Assembly (NCBI RefSeq): GCF_024756235.1
Contig: NZ_JANUGY010000005.1
Span: 248,001-312,000, forward strand
DNA: 64,000 nt
DNA from: Massilia kyonggiensis
Lineage (GTDB): Bacteria; Pseudomonadota; Gammaproteobacteria; Burkholderiales; Burkholderiaceae_D
Direction: 5' to 3'
Shown here: one piece after another, positions 17,926 to 27,133 of the stretch
Layout: each line of letters starts with the position of its first letter
Position numbering within the stretch: position 1 is the first letter of the stretch
Notes under the pieces: generated by a model
The model's input: only the letters and a program-made list of their open reading frames with translations
Databases searched by the model: none
Told to the model about the DNA's origin: nothing
Program-made: the position numbers and the translations under genes

Positions 17926-19068
17926 TTACGAGTCGCGGCCGAGATTGAACACGGACGCGGGGTTGCCGGCCTCGGCCAGACCGCGGCCGGGCTCGTTGTC
18001 CTGGTCACGGCCCTGCTGGCGGCCGCGGCCCTGCTGTTGCGGGTCGCCGAACGGCGCCGCATTGTTTTTCGGTGCGGGCGTCACCGAGACGGCGACCTCC
18101 GTGTACTGGCGCTGCGACAGGTCGTTGCGCAGGTTGTCGCTGACGGTCTGCAGCTGGCGCAGCACGTCGCCGTTGGTGGCCGAGATGTTCACTTCCAGCG
18201 TGCCGTTGCTGTGGCGGATCGCGATGTCGATGCGGCCCAGCTGGGGCGGCTCGATGCTGATCGTGGCCTGCTGCACGTTGTTGGCGACGTGGACGTTCAG
18301 CCGGTCGCCCAGCGTTTCCTGCAGACTCTGGCGCCATGCGGTCGGCGGGCCAGCCAGCTTGACGGTGTCGGCGGCCGGCTGGGCCGACGGCAAGGTCACG
18401 GCGCCCGCCACCGGCGCGGCGGCGGCGGTCGTGCCGGGCTGGACGACCTGCGCACCCGACCCGTCCGCAGCGGCGTCCTGGCCGGCGGTGCCGGCGTTGC
18501 CGTTGGCGGCATTGCCCTGGACGGCCAGGCGCACGCTGGCGGCCGTCGCATCCTGCTGGGCGGTCTGCGCGAGCACGGCCTGGGGCAGGGCGACCGGTGC
18601 GCGGCGGGCGTCCTGGCCGGAGACCGCGAGCGGCTGCGCCGGCGTGTCGGCCTTGCCGGCATCGTCCGTGCCGGCGTGCGAGCCGCCCTGGGCGGCCTGC
18701 ACGGCCTGGGTGACCTGTTGCGGCGACAGCGGCATCAGCGGCATCGTCATCGCGGCCAGCAGCGGGTTGTCCGGCGTGGCGGCAGCCTCGGTGTCGTCGG
18801 CGGGCGCGGCGTCTGTTGCAGTGCTTGCTTGCGCGGCGGCGGCGTCCGGCGCCGGATCCGCCGGCAGGGCGGCCGCCAGCGCCTGTGCGCCGTCCTGCAG
18901 GCCGAGCCAGCGGGCGAACGTCTTGCCCGGTGCCGGCGCGGCGCCGTCGGCGGTGGGTTGCGCGGGTGCCGCCGCGGCCGGCGCGTCCTGGGCGGCGGCC
19001 GGGGCGTTCGCCTGCTTGGCCGGCTGGGCCGGCGTGGACGGAGTTGCGGTGTTGAGCATCATGGTCAT
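17926..19068 (-). CDS. fliK: hook-length control protein FliK
   Basis: 380 residues. The first two thirds are Ala/Pro/Gln-rich low complexity, normal for the molecular ruler part. The C-terminal FliK switch domain is clear: LNVHVANNVQQATISIEPPQLGRIDIAIRHSNGTLEVNISA. FliK measures the hook and makes FlhB switch to filament substrates. The ATG at 19068 overlaps the fliT stop as ATGA, which supports this start; an ATG two codons later has better ribosome-binding spacing. Confidence 0.9.
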   Translation of the reverse strand: MTMMLNTATPSTPAQPAKQANAPAAAQDAPAAAAPAQPTADGAAPAPGKTFARWLGLQDGAQALAAALPADPAPDAAAAQASTATDAAPADDTEAAATPDNPLLAAMTMPLMPLSPQQVTQAVQAAQGGSHAGTDDAGKADTPAQPLAVSGQDARRAPVALPQAVLAQTAQQDATAASVRLAVQGNAANGNAGTAGQDAAADGSGAQVVQPGTTAAAAPVAGAVTLPSAQPAADTVKLAGPPTAWRQSLQETLGDRLNVHVANNVQQATISIEPPQLGRIDIAIRHSNGTLEVNISATNGDVLRQLQTVSDNLRNDLSQRQYTEVAVSVTPAPKNNAAPFGDPQQQGRGRQQGRDQDNEPGRGLAEAGNPASVFNLGRDS

Positions 19069-19394
19069 TCCTGGCTTGCGCCTGATTCGGTTTCGCTGTG
19101 CATCGCGTAGGCGATCCAGCCGTCTTTGTTGGCGCGCATCTCTTCCAGGCGCGGTTCGAGCGCGCGCGCGGCGGCGGCCACCTGGTGCGCGGCCGCGTCG
19201 TGCTGGGCGCGCACGCGATTCAGCACAGCGCGTTCCCCCGCGTTCCACGGCCCCTGTGCGGCGAGCGCGCGCAAGGCCGGAAACAGGGCACGGGCCTGTT
19301 CGCCCAGCCGGTCCCAGTCCTCGCGCGCGGCGGCGTCCTGGAGGGAATTCCCCAGGTGCGCCAGCCGTGCCTGCCGGTCGGTCTTGTCAGCCAT
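19065..19394 (-). CDS. fliT: FliT-like flagellar chaperone
   Basis: 109 residues, mostly amphipathic helix, including LGNSLQDAAAREDWDRLGEQARALFPALRAL and a middle ERAVLNRVRAQHDAAAHQV. FliT proteins have weak sequence conservation. The call rests on size, helical pattern and position between fliS and fliK, which is the lafD place. FliT binds the filament cap FliD before export. It overlaps both neighbours. Confidence 0.7.
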   Translation of the reverse strand: MADKTDRQARLAHLGNSLQDAAAREDWDRLGEQARALFPALRALAAQGPWNAGERAVLNRVRAQHDAAAHQVAAAARALEPRLEEMRANKDGWIAYAMHSETESGASQE

Positions 19395-19776
19395 TGCGCG
19401 CCTGAACGCCGGCCCAGCCCTGGCGGATGGTGGTCATGATGCGCACGACCTCGTCGACCATCGCCGGGTCCTGCTTGATGCCGGCGCCATGCAGGTGCGT
19501 GACGCAGAACTCGTACAGGTTGGCGAGGTTGGCGACGACCTGGCCGCCGGTCTCGAAATCGAGGGAGCTGGACAGGCCGTTGATGATGTCGACGCATTTG
19601 TTGATGCTGTGGGCGCGCTGTTCGTAGCGCTTGGCCACGATGTGGGCGCGGGCGCGCGCCAGTTCGTCGAGCAGGCCATCGGTCAGCACCAGGACGAGTT
19701 CGATCGGCGAGGCGCGCGACGTTTGCGCGTCCAGGCTGGTGGCGTGATAGCTGCTGTAGGCTTCGGTATAAGACAT
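19387..19776 (-). CDS. fliS: flagellin export chaperone FliS
   Basis: 129 residues. It matches FliS from the start (MSYTEAYSSYHATSLDAQTSRASPIELVLVLTDGLLDELARA) through INKCVDIINGLSSSLDFETGGQVVANLANLYEFCVTHL. FliS binds the C-terminus of flagellin in the cytoplasm and prevents early polymerisation. It lies 10 bases downstream of fliD and overlaps fliT by 8. Confidence 0.95.
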   Translation of the reverse strand: MSYTEAYSSYHATSLDAQTSRASPIELVLVLTDGLLDELARARAHIVAKRYEQRAHSINKCVDIINGLSSSLDFETGGQVVANLANLYEFCVTHLHGAGIKQDPAMVDEVVRIMTTIRQGWAGVQARNG

Positions 19777-19786
19777 CTCGAATCTC

Positions 19787-21205
19787 TCAGTTGGATGAGT
19801 CGCTGGTGAACAGCGCGCTGAACATCGAAGAATTGTTTTGCATGGTCGACTGCAGGGTCTGCAGGGCCGTGTACTGCTGCAGGTAGCGCTGGTACGCGGA
19901 GTCGTACTTCTTGTCGAGGTCCGCCTGGCGATCGGTCAGCCTCGTCTGCAGCGTGCTGTTGGCGTCGCTGCGCTTCTTGATCTGGCCGTTGGTCGTGTTG
20001 CTCCACTGGTTCAGGTACGTGTTCAGCGAGCCGGCCACGCCGCTCGGCGCCGACGCGCTGGCGGAACCGAACAGCGTGTCGAGGCCGGTCGGATTGACGG
20101 CCAGCTGCTTTTGCAGGCGCGCCGAGTCCAGGGTGAGGGTGCCGTCGCGGTTGGCGACGATGCCGTAGCTGGCCAGCGACAGGGTGCCGTTCGGACGCAG
20201 CAGTTCGCTGATGCGGTTGCGCAGCGCGACGACGCCCGAATCGTTGGCGAACGCGCCGGCGGCGACGCTGTTCGTGGGATCGCCGAGCGACACCAGCCCG
20301 TCGAGCGCACTCTTGAGCTTGTTGAAGGCGTCGAGGAAGGCCTGCAGGTTCTTCGTGGTGCCGCTCGCGTCGTTGCCGACCGTCACCGTGAAAGGCGACG
20401 CGCCGGGCGCCTGGGCCTTGGTCGCGGTGAACGACACGCCGTCGATGTTGGTGAACGTGTTCGACGCCTGCTGGATCTTCGTGGCCGACGGGTCCGCGGG
20501 ATCGCCGAGCCAGACGATGGCATCCTGCGCGCCCGCGACGGTCGTGCGTGCCGCGAAGCCGGCCTGCAGCCCGGCATCGGTGGCCAGCGAGCCATCGATC
20601 GAGACGGTGTTGGCCACGCCGGTGTTCTTCGACGTCAGCACGAGGCGCGGGTTACCGCCGACCGTGACGACGCCCGCCGAGACCAGGCCCGTGTTGCCGC
20701 TGGCGCCATTGATGGCGGCGGCGATCTCGCGCACGCTCAGCTTGTTGTCATGATCCGTGTCGGCGGCGGCGTCCAGGTCGACGGTGAAGTTGGCCGTGTT
20801 CGTGCCGGCGCCTTCGTCGGCCAGGTTGATCGTCAGCGTGCCGCCGAGCGCCGCGCCGTCCGCGAGGCTGTTGTACGAGACCTGGCTGGCGGTCGCGACC
20901 TGTTCCACGAACAGGCTGTAGGTGCCGGCCGGCGCGGTCGCGCTGGCGGTGGCGGTGCCGACCGTCGTGTCGGACAGGGTGGCGGTCTGGGCCAGCACCG
21001 ACTTGCCGAGACCGGCCAGGCTGGACAGCGACGTCTGGAACGTCGAGATCGCGGTGCTGAGGGACGACAGGGCCTTGGCCGTGTCGGAAGCGGCCTTGGT
21101 CTGGTTGGTCAGCTGGGTCTGCACGCCCGAGATGTACTTGTCGGCCAGGGCCTTGGCGGTGCTGGTCGGGTCGTAGGTGGGGGCGGTGATCGCGTTCGAT
21201 GCCAT
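19787..21205 (-). CDS. fliD: flagellar filament cap protein FliD (HAP2)
   Basis: 472 residues. The N-terminus (DKYISGVQTQLTNQTKAASDTAKALSSLSTAISTFQTSL) and the C-terminal coiled helix (INTYLNQW-like; SDANSTLQTRLTDRQADLDKKYDSAYQRYLQQYTALQTLQSTMQNNSSMF) are FliD-like. The middle carries flagellin-IN type repeats. An ORF extends upstream to 21298. The ATG at 21205 is chosen because AGGAG lies six bases upstream. FliD forms the cap under which flagellin is added. Confidence 0.92.
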   Translation of the reverse strand: MASNAITAPTYDPTSTAKALADKYISGVQTQLTNQTKAASDTAKALSSLSTAISTFQTSLSSLAGLGKSVLAQTATLSDTTVGTATASATAPAGTYSLFVEQVATASQVSYNSLADGAALGGTLTINLADEGAGTNTANFTVDLDAAADTDHDNKLSVREIAAAINGASGNTGLVSAGVVTVGGNPRLVLTSKNTGVANTVSIDGSLATDAGLQAGFAARTTVAGAQDAIVWLGDPADPSATKIQQASNTFTNIDGVSFTATKAQAPGASPFTVTVGNDASGTTKNLQAFLDAFNKLKSALDGLVSLGDPTNSVAAGAFANDSGVVALRNRISELLRPNGTLSLASYGIVANRDGTLTLDSARLQKQLAVNPTGLDTLFGSASASAPSGVAGSLNTYLNQWSNTTNGQIKKRSDANSTLQTRLTDRQADLDKKYDSAYQRYLQQYTALQTLQSTMQNNSSMFSALFTSDSSN

Positions 21206-21218
21206 ATCGTTCTCCTGC

Positions 21219-21671
21219 TTATACGTTCTTTGCCAGCCACGACTGCGTGGCGATCTCGTCTTCGCGTTTGCGCTGCGTGCGTTCCTGCGCGCGCGCATAC
21301 GCGGCCTCGTGCTGCTCCAGCACCTTGCCCAGCAGCTCGCGCCGCGTCCAGGCCTGGGCCAGGTTCTTCTGCGCGACGGCCATGTCGGCCTCGTGCAGTT
21401 GCAGGTCGGTCCGGTGCGTATCCGCCAGCGCGAACACGGCCTGCTTGTAATTGCCGCAGTTGATGGCCAGCGCCGGCGACAGCGCCCGCGCGCCGGCCGG
21501 TTGCCCCGACGGGCCGCTGCCTTCGGCCAGCGCCGTCAGGCGGTCCACGCTGGTCTGGAAGCGCGCACGCGTCGCTTCCTTCCGGGCGAGCGCCGTCTGC
21601 AGCCGTTCGACTTCGGTACTGCGCACGCGTACGAGCGTGTCCAGGCTGGTGATCGTTTCGCGCTTGCTCAT
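21219..21671 (-). CDS. fliJ: flagellar export protein FliJ
   Basis: 150 residues of continuous coiled coil (RVRSTEVERLQTALARKEATRARFQTSVDRL; VAQKNLAQAWTRRELLGKVLEQHEAAYARAQERTQRKREDE), the FliJ fold. It acts as the stalk of the export ATPase complex. The ATG overlaps the fliI stop (ATGA). The longer upstream ORF is out of keeping with the family and runs antisense through fliI. Confidence 0.88.
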   Translation of the reverse strand: MSKRETITSLDTLVRVRSTEVERLQTALARKEATRARFQTSVDRLTALAEGSGPSGQPAGARALSPALAINCGNYKQAVFALADTHRTDLQLHEADMAVAQKNLAQAWTRRELLGKVLEQHEAAYARAQERTQRKREDEIATQSWLAKNV

Positions 21672-22984
21672 GCCATCATCGCTTTCAGTTGTTCGACGCA
21701 GTCCCCGAACGGCGCGTCTTCGCGCGTGCCCTGGCACAGGAACGCCTCGATGTGCGGGTGCAGCTTCACGGCGCGGTCGGTTTCCGGATCGGCGCCGGGC
21801 TGGTAGGCGCCGAGCGGGATCAGGTCGCGCACGCGCGCATGCTTCGCCAGCGCGGCCTTCAATCTGCGTGCGGCGAGGGCGTGGTCCGGCGACACCACCT
21901 GCGCCATGCAGCGGCTGATGGACTGCGACACGTCGATCGCCGGGTAGTGCCCGCGTTCGGCCAGTTCGCGCGTCAGCACGATGTGGCCGTCGAGGATCGC
22001 GCGGGCGCTGTCGACGACCGGGTCCTGCTGGTCGTCGCCTTCCGCCAGCACGGTATAGATGGCGCTCATGCTGCCTTGCTCGTTTTCGCCGTTGCCGGCC
22101 GATTCGACGAGCTGCGGCAGGTTCGAGAACACCGACGGCGGGTAGCCGCGCGTGGCCGGCGGCTCGCCCAGCGACAGCGCGACTTCGCGCAGCGCCATCG
22201 CGTAGCGCGTCAGCGAATCGCACAGCAGCAGCACGTTCTGGCCGCGGTCGCGGAAGTGCGCCGCGATCGAGTGGCACAGTTCCGTCGCCATCACGCGCAT
22301 CAGCGGGCTTTCGTCCGCCGGCGCCACGACGACGACGGCGCGCTTCAAACCTTCCGGCCCCAACGACTTCTCGATGAATTCGCGCACCTCGCGGTTACGC
22401 TCGCCGATCAGGCCCACGACGATCACGTCCGCCACGGTCTGGCGCGTGATCAGGCCGAGCAGCACGGATTTGCCGACGCCGGAACCGGCCATCAGGCCGA
22501 CGCGCTGGCCCTTGCCGATCGTGAGCATCGAATTGATCGCGCGTACGCCGACGTCCAGCGGCTGTTCCACCGGGGCTTTCCGCAGCGGGTTGACCTTCGG
22601 CGGCGTCGTCGACAGGGTCTCTTCGCCACCCAGCTTGCCGCGGCCGTCGATCGGTTCGCCCAGGCCGTTCACCATGCGGCCCATCCACGACGGGCCGATC
22701 TGGATGCTGGACGGGCCCGTGGCCGGCAGCACGCGCGCGCCGGTCACGAGGCCGTCGGCCTGCTTGAAGGGCATCAGGTACGTGACCTTGTCGCGGAAGC
22801 CCACGACCTGCGCGTCGAGCCAGGAGCCGTCGACGGTCTCGACGCGGCAGCGCTGGCCCGTGTGCAGGCGGCAGCCCACGCTTTCGAGCAGCAGGCCCTG
22901 CACGGCGACGAGGCGCCCGGTGGGCGTCGCGACCGGCGGTGCCTTGATCTCGAGCGCGCGCAGGGTTTCGGCCAGTGCGCTCAC
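21668..22984 (-). CDS. fliI: flagellar type III export ATPase FliI
   Basis: 438 residues. Walker A is AGSGVGKS at about 166-173; Walker B is NVLLLCDSLTRYA. GERNREVREF and YPPSVFSNLPQLVESAGNGE are signature pieces of the F1-like export ATPases. FliI hydrolyses ATP in the cytoplasm to help unfold and load export substrates. It overlaps fliH and fliJ by four bases each. Confidence 0.97.
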   Translation of the reverse strand: MSALAETLRALEIKAPPVATPTGRLVAVQGLLLESVGCRLHTGQRCRVETVDGSWLDAQVVGFRDKVTYLMPFKQADGLVTGARVLPATGPSSIQIGPSWMGRMVNGLGEPIDGRGKLGGEETLSTTPPKVNPLRKAPVEQPLDVGVRAINSMLTIGKGQRVGLMAGSGVGKSVLLGLITRQTVADVIVVGLIGERNREVREFIEKSLGPEGLKRAVVVVAPADESPLMRVMATELCHSIAAHFRDRGQNVLLLCDSLTRYAMALREVALSLGEPPATRGYPPSVFSNLPQLVESAGNGENEQGSMSAIYTVLAEGDDQQDPVVDSARAILDGHIVLTRELAERGHYPAIDVSQSISRCMAQVVSPDHALAARRLKAALAKHARVRDLIPLGAYQPGADPETDRAVKLHPHIEAFLCQGTREDAPFGDCVEQLKAMMA

Positions 22985-23673
22985 TCGGCGTCCTCCTTGG
23001 CGGCGGCGTCCAGGCTTTCGCGCACTTGCGTCATGCAGGCGGCGAGGCGGTTCTGGCAGCCGGCGTCCACTTCATGGTCGCCCGCGCGCACGCGGCACTC
23101 GCCCAGGTCCAGGGCAGGATCGGACATCAGGTTCCACTTCTTGGCGCGCTTCGGATCGAGTTCCTGGATGCGCTTGAGTTCTTCCGGATTCATGAAGACT
23201 TCCACCTCGTCGCGCGTGGGCGGCATCGCGGCCAGCGCCTCGTCGACGAGGTTCAGCATCTGCACGGGTTGCAGCGCCAGCTCGGCGCGGATCACCTGGC
23301 GGGCGATCTTGCCGACCAGGTCCACCACTTCCTTGCGCTGGGCGTTGCGGAATTCGGTCTTCATCTTCTTCAGGCTGCGCAGCATGGCGTCGACCGGCTT
23401 GGCCATCTGTTCCAGCTCGGCCAGCGCCTGCTGGCGGCCTTCGGCGATGCCGCGCTCCACGCCTTCGGCATGGCCCGCGTCGTAGCCGTCGGCGCGGCCT
23501 TCGTCCAGGCCGACTTCATAGCCTTCGCGCTGGCCCTGGCGGTAGCCGTCGGCCACCGCGCTCTGCCAGTCCTCGGTCGGCATGGCGGAGGACGACGATT
23601 GCGCACCCTTGGCCGCGCCGGCGGCGATGAACTGCGCCAGCGGCGGGAAGTGATAAGGCCGGAACTGCTTCAT
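22981..23673 (-). CDS. fliH: flagellar export regulator FliH
   Basis: 230 residues. The middle has the FliH Gly-x3-Gly repeat array (DGYRQGQREGYEVGLDEGRADGYDAGHAEGVERGIAEGRQQ). The C-terminus (VVDLVGKIARQVIRAELALQP, then VFMNPEELKRI) resembles the second-stalk b/delta subunits of ATP synthases. FliH holds FliI at the export gate. Overlaps with fliG and fliI show one transcript. Confidence 0.93.
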   Translation of the reverse strand: MKQFRPYHFPPLAQFIAAGAAKGAQSSSSAMPTEDWQSAVADGYRQGQREGYEVGLDEGRADGYDAGHAEGVERGIAEGRQQALAELEQMAKPVDAMLRSLKKMKTEFRNAQRKEVVDLVGKIARQVIRAELALQPVQMLNLVDEALAAMPPTRDEVEVFMNPEELKRIQELDPKRAKKWNLMSDPALDLGECRVRAGDHEVDAGCQNRLAACMTQVRESLDAAAKEDAE

Positions 23674-24692
23674 TCGGCCGTCGCCTCGGCAAACAGCTGG
23701 ACTTCGATCTCACCGTTGTCGACGAGCTCCTTGACCTGCGCCATGATCTCCTGGCGGGTCTGCACGATGCGCGACATCGGCACCGGGCCGGAACGCTTCA
23801 TGAGGTCTTCGAAGCTCTGCGCCTGGCGCTTCGGCATCGCGCCGAGCAGCGCGTCGCGCAGCGCGGGTTCGGCACCCTTGAGTGCGATCGCCCACTGCTC
23901 CAGCGGGATCTCGTCGAGCAGGCGGGTAATGGTCTGTTCGGTCTGCGTCGACAGGATGAAGAAGTCGTACATCGACATCTCGATCTTCGACACGACATCC
24001 GGATCGTGCGCGCGCAGCAGCTCCACCATCGTGGCGCGGTTGTTCGGCAGGCGGTTCAGGATGTCCGCCGCCTGGCGCACGCCTTCGACGGTGGCGCTCT
24101 GCGTGTCCAGCGCGGACAGGCAGCGCTGCACCAGCTCTTCCAGCTCGGTGAGCAGGTCGCGGTCGATCTCTTCCAGGCGCGCCAGGTTCAGCAGGACCAG
24201 TTCGCGGCTGCCTTCCGGCAGCGCGTCGATGATCTGGCCGGCCAGCGCGGGCGGCAGGAAAGCGAGGAACACGGCCTGCATCTGCACGTGCTCGGCGGCG
24301 ATGTAGTCCGCGAGCCACTTCGGCGACGCGTACTGCAGGCGCGCCATCATCGGGCGGATGGCGTCGCCGTAGATCGTGTTGAGCACGGAATTGGCGATCT
24401 CGCTGCCCAGCGCCAGGTCGAGCGAACGCTTCAGGTAGCTGCGCGACGCGCCGTGCAGGCCGCTCTGCTGGCGGTAGTCGTCGAAGAACTTCTGGATCGA
24501 GTTCTTCACGGCGTCGACCTTGATGCCGCTCATGCGGCTCATCACCTGGGTCAGTTCGATCAATTCCTCGCGTTCGAGGCAGCGCAGAACGGCCGCGGCC
24601 GGTTCTTCGCCGATGGACAGCAACACGATCGCGGCCTGTTCGACCGGGCTCAGCACTGCTTCCTGCACGTCGTTATTGTTCAGATCCGCCAT
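23670..24692 (-). CDS. fliG: rotor switch protein FliG
   Basis: 340 residues, the normal length. The N-terminal FliF-binding domain, the middle domain with the EHVQ motif (AAEHVQMQAVFLAFLPPALAG) and the C-terminal torque domain with charged helix residues (MYDFFILSTQTEQTITRLLDEIPLEQWAIALKG) are all present. FliG transmits stator force and sits on the cytoplasmic face of the MS ring. It overlaps fliF by 20 bases. Confidence 0.97.
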   Translation of the reverse strand: MADLNNNDVQEAVLSPVEQAAIVLLSIGEEPAAAVLRCLEREELIELTQVMSRMSGIKVDAVKNSIQKFFDDYRQQSGLHGASRSYLKRSLDLALGSEIANSVLNTIYGDAIRPMMARLQYASPKWLADYIAAEHVQMQAVFLAFLPPALAGQIIDALPEGSRELVLLNLARLEEIDRDLLTELEELVQRCLSALDTQSATVEGVRQAADILNRLPNNRATMVELLRAHDPDVVSKIEMSMYDFFILSTQTEQTITRLLDEIPLEQWAIALKGAEPALRDALLGAMPKRQAQSFEDLMKRSGPVPMSRIVQTRQEIMAQVKELVDNGEIEVQLFAEATAE

Positions 24693-26421
24693 TTTTCTTT
24701 TGCACCCATTGTTTGACCACTTCCGCCACCCGCTCCGGCTCTTTACCTGCCAGTACTTTCAGATGGTCGACCATCACATCCACGGCCGAGCCGGCCGGGG
24801 GCAAATCGTATTCCTCGAGCAGCGCCTGGACCGGCAGCGTGCCGCTGGTCGACGTTGCCGCCTGTCCCGCCGCCAGGGCGCCCGCGGCCGGGGCCGGCAG
24901 TGCGCCGGCGCTGTGCGCGCCCGGCAGGGCATTGCTTGCACCGGCCTGGACGGTCGCCAGGGTCGGGGCGGCGGCCGCCGCGGCCTGCTGCGGCGCGACA
25001 CGCTGGTTCAGCATGCGCATCAGCGGACGCAGGACCAGCAGCCAGGCGAACAGAGCGCCGAGCGCATACATGCCGTAGCGGACCATGTCGACGATGTTGT
25101 CGCGCTCCTGGTACCACGGCTCGACCGCGACCGGGGCGGGGAACGACAGCGAGGACACCGTCAGCACGTCGCCGCGGGTGGCGTCGATGCCCAGGCCGCC
25201 GCGCAGGATCTTGTCGATGTTGGCGATCTCGGCCGGGGTCCAGCCCGTCTTCGGCGTCGCGGCCTTGGCGTTGTTCAGCACCACCGCCACCGACAGCTTC
25301 TTCAGGCGGCCGCGCGATCGCTTGATCTGCGTGATCGCACGGTCGTAGGCGTACTGGCGGGTCGTCGCGTTCTTGCGTGCGCTGCCGTCGTCGGCCTTGG
25401 CGCTCGCGTCGCCGGCGGCACCGTTGGCGGCATTCGCGGCGTTCGGGTCGGCCGGCGGATTGGCGGCGACGGGAGGACGGTTCGACAGCGTGCCCGGCAC
25501 ACCCAGCGCCATGCGGCTCTTTTCCATCTCCTCGCGCATCGCTTCGCTGGTGACTTTCGGGGCTTCGCCGTATTTCTCCTGCGTTTCCTCGACCTTGTCG
25601 TTGTCGACGTCGGCAGTCACGCTGACCTTGAAGTTGTCGGCGCCGAGCACCGGGCCGAGCAGGCCGGCCACGTTGGCGCGCACTTCATCCTGGTAACGCT
25701 TGGCGGCGACATCGCCCTGGCCGGCGCCGTCGAAGCCTTCGGTCAGGTCCACGCGCGACGACAGGAAGTTGCCGCTCTGGTCGACGAGCGACACGCGCGC
25801 CGGGGCCAGGCCGGCCACGCTGCCGGACACCATGTTGACGATGGCGGCGATCTGTTCGTTCGACAGGTTGCGGCCCGGCTTGATCGCCACCACGACGGAA
25901 GCGGACGACTTGTCGCCGTCGCTCGCGACGAACGACGACGACTTGGCGATGGCCAGGTGTACGCGTGCCGAGGCGATGGCGTCGAGGGTCAGGATCGACT
26001 GCGCCAGCTCGCCTTCCAGGCCGCGGCGGAAGCGCACGTCCTGCACGAACTGCGACACGCCCAGCGGGTCGTTCTTGTCCATCAGCTCCAGGCCGGCCGG
26101 CAGCTGCGCGGTCACGCCCTTGGCGGCGAGCAGCATGCGCACCTTGCCCAGCTGGCCGGTCGGCACCATGACCTGGCCCGAATCCGGGTGGATGCGGTAG
26201 GGCACGTGCTCGGCGTCGAGCACGCTCATCATGTCGCTGGCGACGACTTTCTCGTGGGCGCCGAACACCGGTTTGTAGCCGGCCTGGTCGTTCCACATGT
26301 ACAGCATGACGGCCGCAGTGATGCCGATGGCCAGCACCAGCATCGGGGTCAGGTTCTTGGACAGCGCGGGCGGGAGGGCCAGGCGCTTGCCGCCGATGGC
26401 GGACTTGAGAGTAGCAATCAC
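24673..26421 (-). CDS. fliF: MS-ring protein FliF
   Basis: 582 residues. There are two membrane segments, near residues 25-45 (LTPMLVLAIGITAAVMLYMW) and near 445-470 (YGMYALGALFAWLLVL). Between them are the ring-building motifs (VPYRIHPDSGQVMVP; LGVSQFVQDVRFRRGLEGELAQSILTLDAIASARVHLAI). The C-terminal tail binds FliG. FliF is the first piece of the basal body in the inner membrane. Confidence 0.97.
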   Translation of the reverse strand: MIATLKSAIGGKRLALPPALSKNLTPMLVLAIGITAAVMLYMWNDQAGYKPVFGAHEKVVASDMMSVLDAEHVPYRIHPDSGQVMVPTGQLGKVRMLLAAKGVTAQLPAGLELMDKNDPLGVSQFVQDVRFRRGLEGELAQSILTLDAIASARVHLAIAKSSSFVASDGDKSSASVVVAIKPGRNLSNEQIAAIVNMVSGSVAGLAPARVSLVDQSGNFLSSRVDLTEGFDGAGQGDVAAKRYQDEVRANVAGLLGPVLGADNFKVSVTADVDNDKVEETQEKYGEAPKVTSEAMREEMEKSRMALGVPGTLSNRPPVAANPPADPNAANAANGAAGDASAKADDGSARKNATTRQYAYDRAITQIKRSRGRLKKLSVAVVLNNAKAATPKTGWTPAEIANIDKILRGGLGIDATRGDVLTVSSLSFPAPVAVEPWYQERDNIVDMVRYGMYALGALFAWLLVLRPLMRMLNQRVAPQQAAAAAAPTLATVQAGASNALPGAHSAGALPAPAAGALAAGQAATSTSGTLPVQALLEEYDLPPAGSAVDVMVDHLKVLAGKEPERVAEVVKQWVQKKNGGSEQ

Positions 26422-26437
26422 GTTCGGTCAGTTCCTG

Positions 26438-26797
26438 TCACACCGGCAGCTTGAGCAGCTCGTCGACGGCGCCCATCACCTTGTTACGGACCTGCATCAG
26501 CATGGAGAAAGACAGGTTGGCCTGCTGCGAGGACAGCATGGCGCCGACCAGGTCGTCGCTCTTGCCGCTGTCCACGTCAGCCATCTTCTGGTTGGCCACC
26601 TGCTGGTCCTGGTCCACGCTGACCAGGGCATTCTTCATGCTCTGCGCGAAGGAGAAGTTGCCGGTGCCATCGCCCAGGGCAGGGTGGCCGGCCGCCGGCG
26701 CCACGGCGGCGAGGCGGTTGGCATCGTTAGTGAGGGCTGCCAGGTCGGCCCGGATCAGGCCGGCAAGTTCAGTTCCCATCGTGGTCGTCGCTCCCAT
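26438..26797 (-). CDS. fliE: MS-ring/rod adaptor FliE
   Basis: 119 residues with the FliE C-terminal core: FAQSMKNALVSVDQDQQVANQKMADVDSGKSDDLVGAMLSSQQANLSFSMLMQVRNKVMGAVDELLKL. It links the MS ring to the rod. An internal ATG at 26779 is a possible alternative start. It is the first gene of the long minus-strand fli operon and is divergent from fliM. Confidence 0.93.
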   Translation of the reverse strand: MGATTTMGTELAGLIRADLAALTNDANRLAAVAPAAGHPALGDGTGNFSFAQSMKNALVSVDQDQQVANQKMADVDSGKSDDLVGAMLSSQQANLSFSMLMQVRNKVMGAVDELLKLPV

Positions 26798-27133
26798 ATT
26801 TAAAGAGTTTGCGGGTTGTAACTTTTAGTCAATCTTGCTTCGAATACGGTCGTTACATTTATTGCAAGAAACGTTGACATTTAGAAAATTGTTAAATTTT
26901 CAGTGTCATACTGTGGCTTGGTTTCTCTCGCGGAACCGAGGAGAATAGCAGCGGTTTCGTCCGATACCCAGAGTGAGTTTTTGTTTTCCCCAGCGCAGTA
27001 ACGGCATCTTACCGTAGGGCAATGGCGAATTCAAAGGGGAAAATCAAATGGCGTGACACAATTTCCCAGGTATAATAGTTGCCCAGAGGAATGAAAAGAA
27101 AGCATCTCTGCTTATCATTTTTTTAATTTGACC
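26798..27133 (+). promoter_or_regulatory. divergent regulatory region between fliE and fliM
   Basis: This gap is AT-rich compared with its surroundings. On the plus strand a perfect TATAAT lies at 27071-27076, about 58 bases before the fliM ATG, but no good -35 box sits 16-18 bases upstream, so an activator may be needed. On the minus strand I see no clear promoter for fliE. In other lateral flagellar loci the activator gene lafK lies here; no such gene is present. Confidence 0.4.

Noticed and set aside
26858-26880. A sigma-54 promoter for fliE on the minus strand (TGTCAACGTTTCTTGCA)
   Set aside because: The -24 dinucleotide is GT and the distance to GC is 11, not 10, bases. The true sites in the window keep GG-N10-GC.
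27091-27126. An 11-codon frame (MKRKHLCLSFF) just before fliM, as a leader peptide
   Set aside because: The purine-rich AGAGGA directly touches the ATG, so ribosome spacing is wrong, and there is no hairpin or regulatory codon run.
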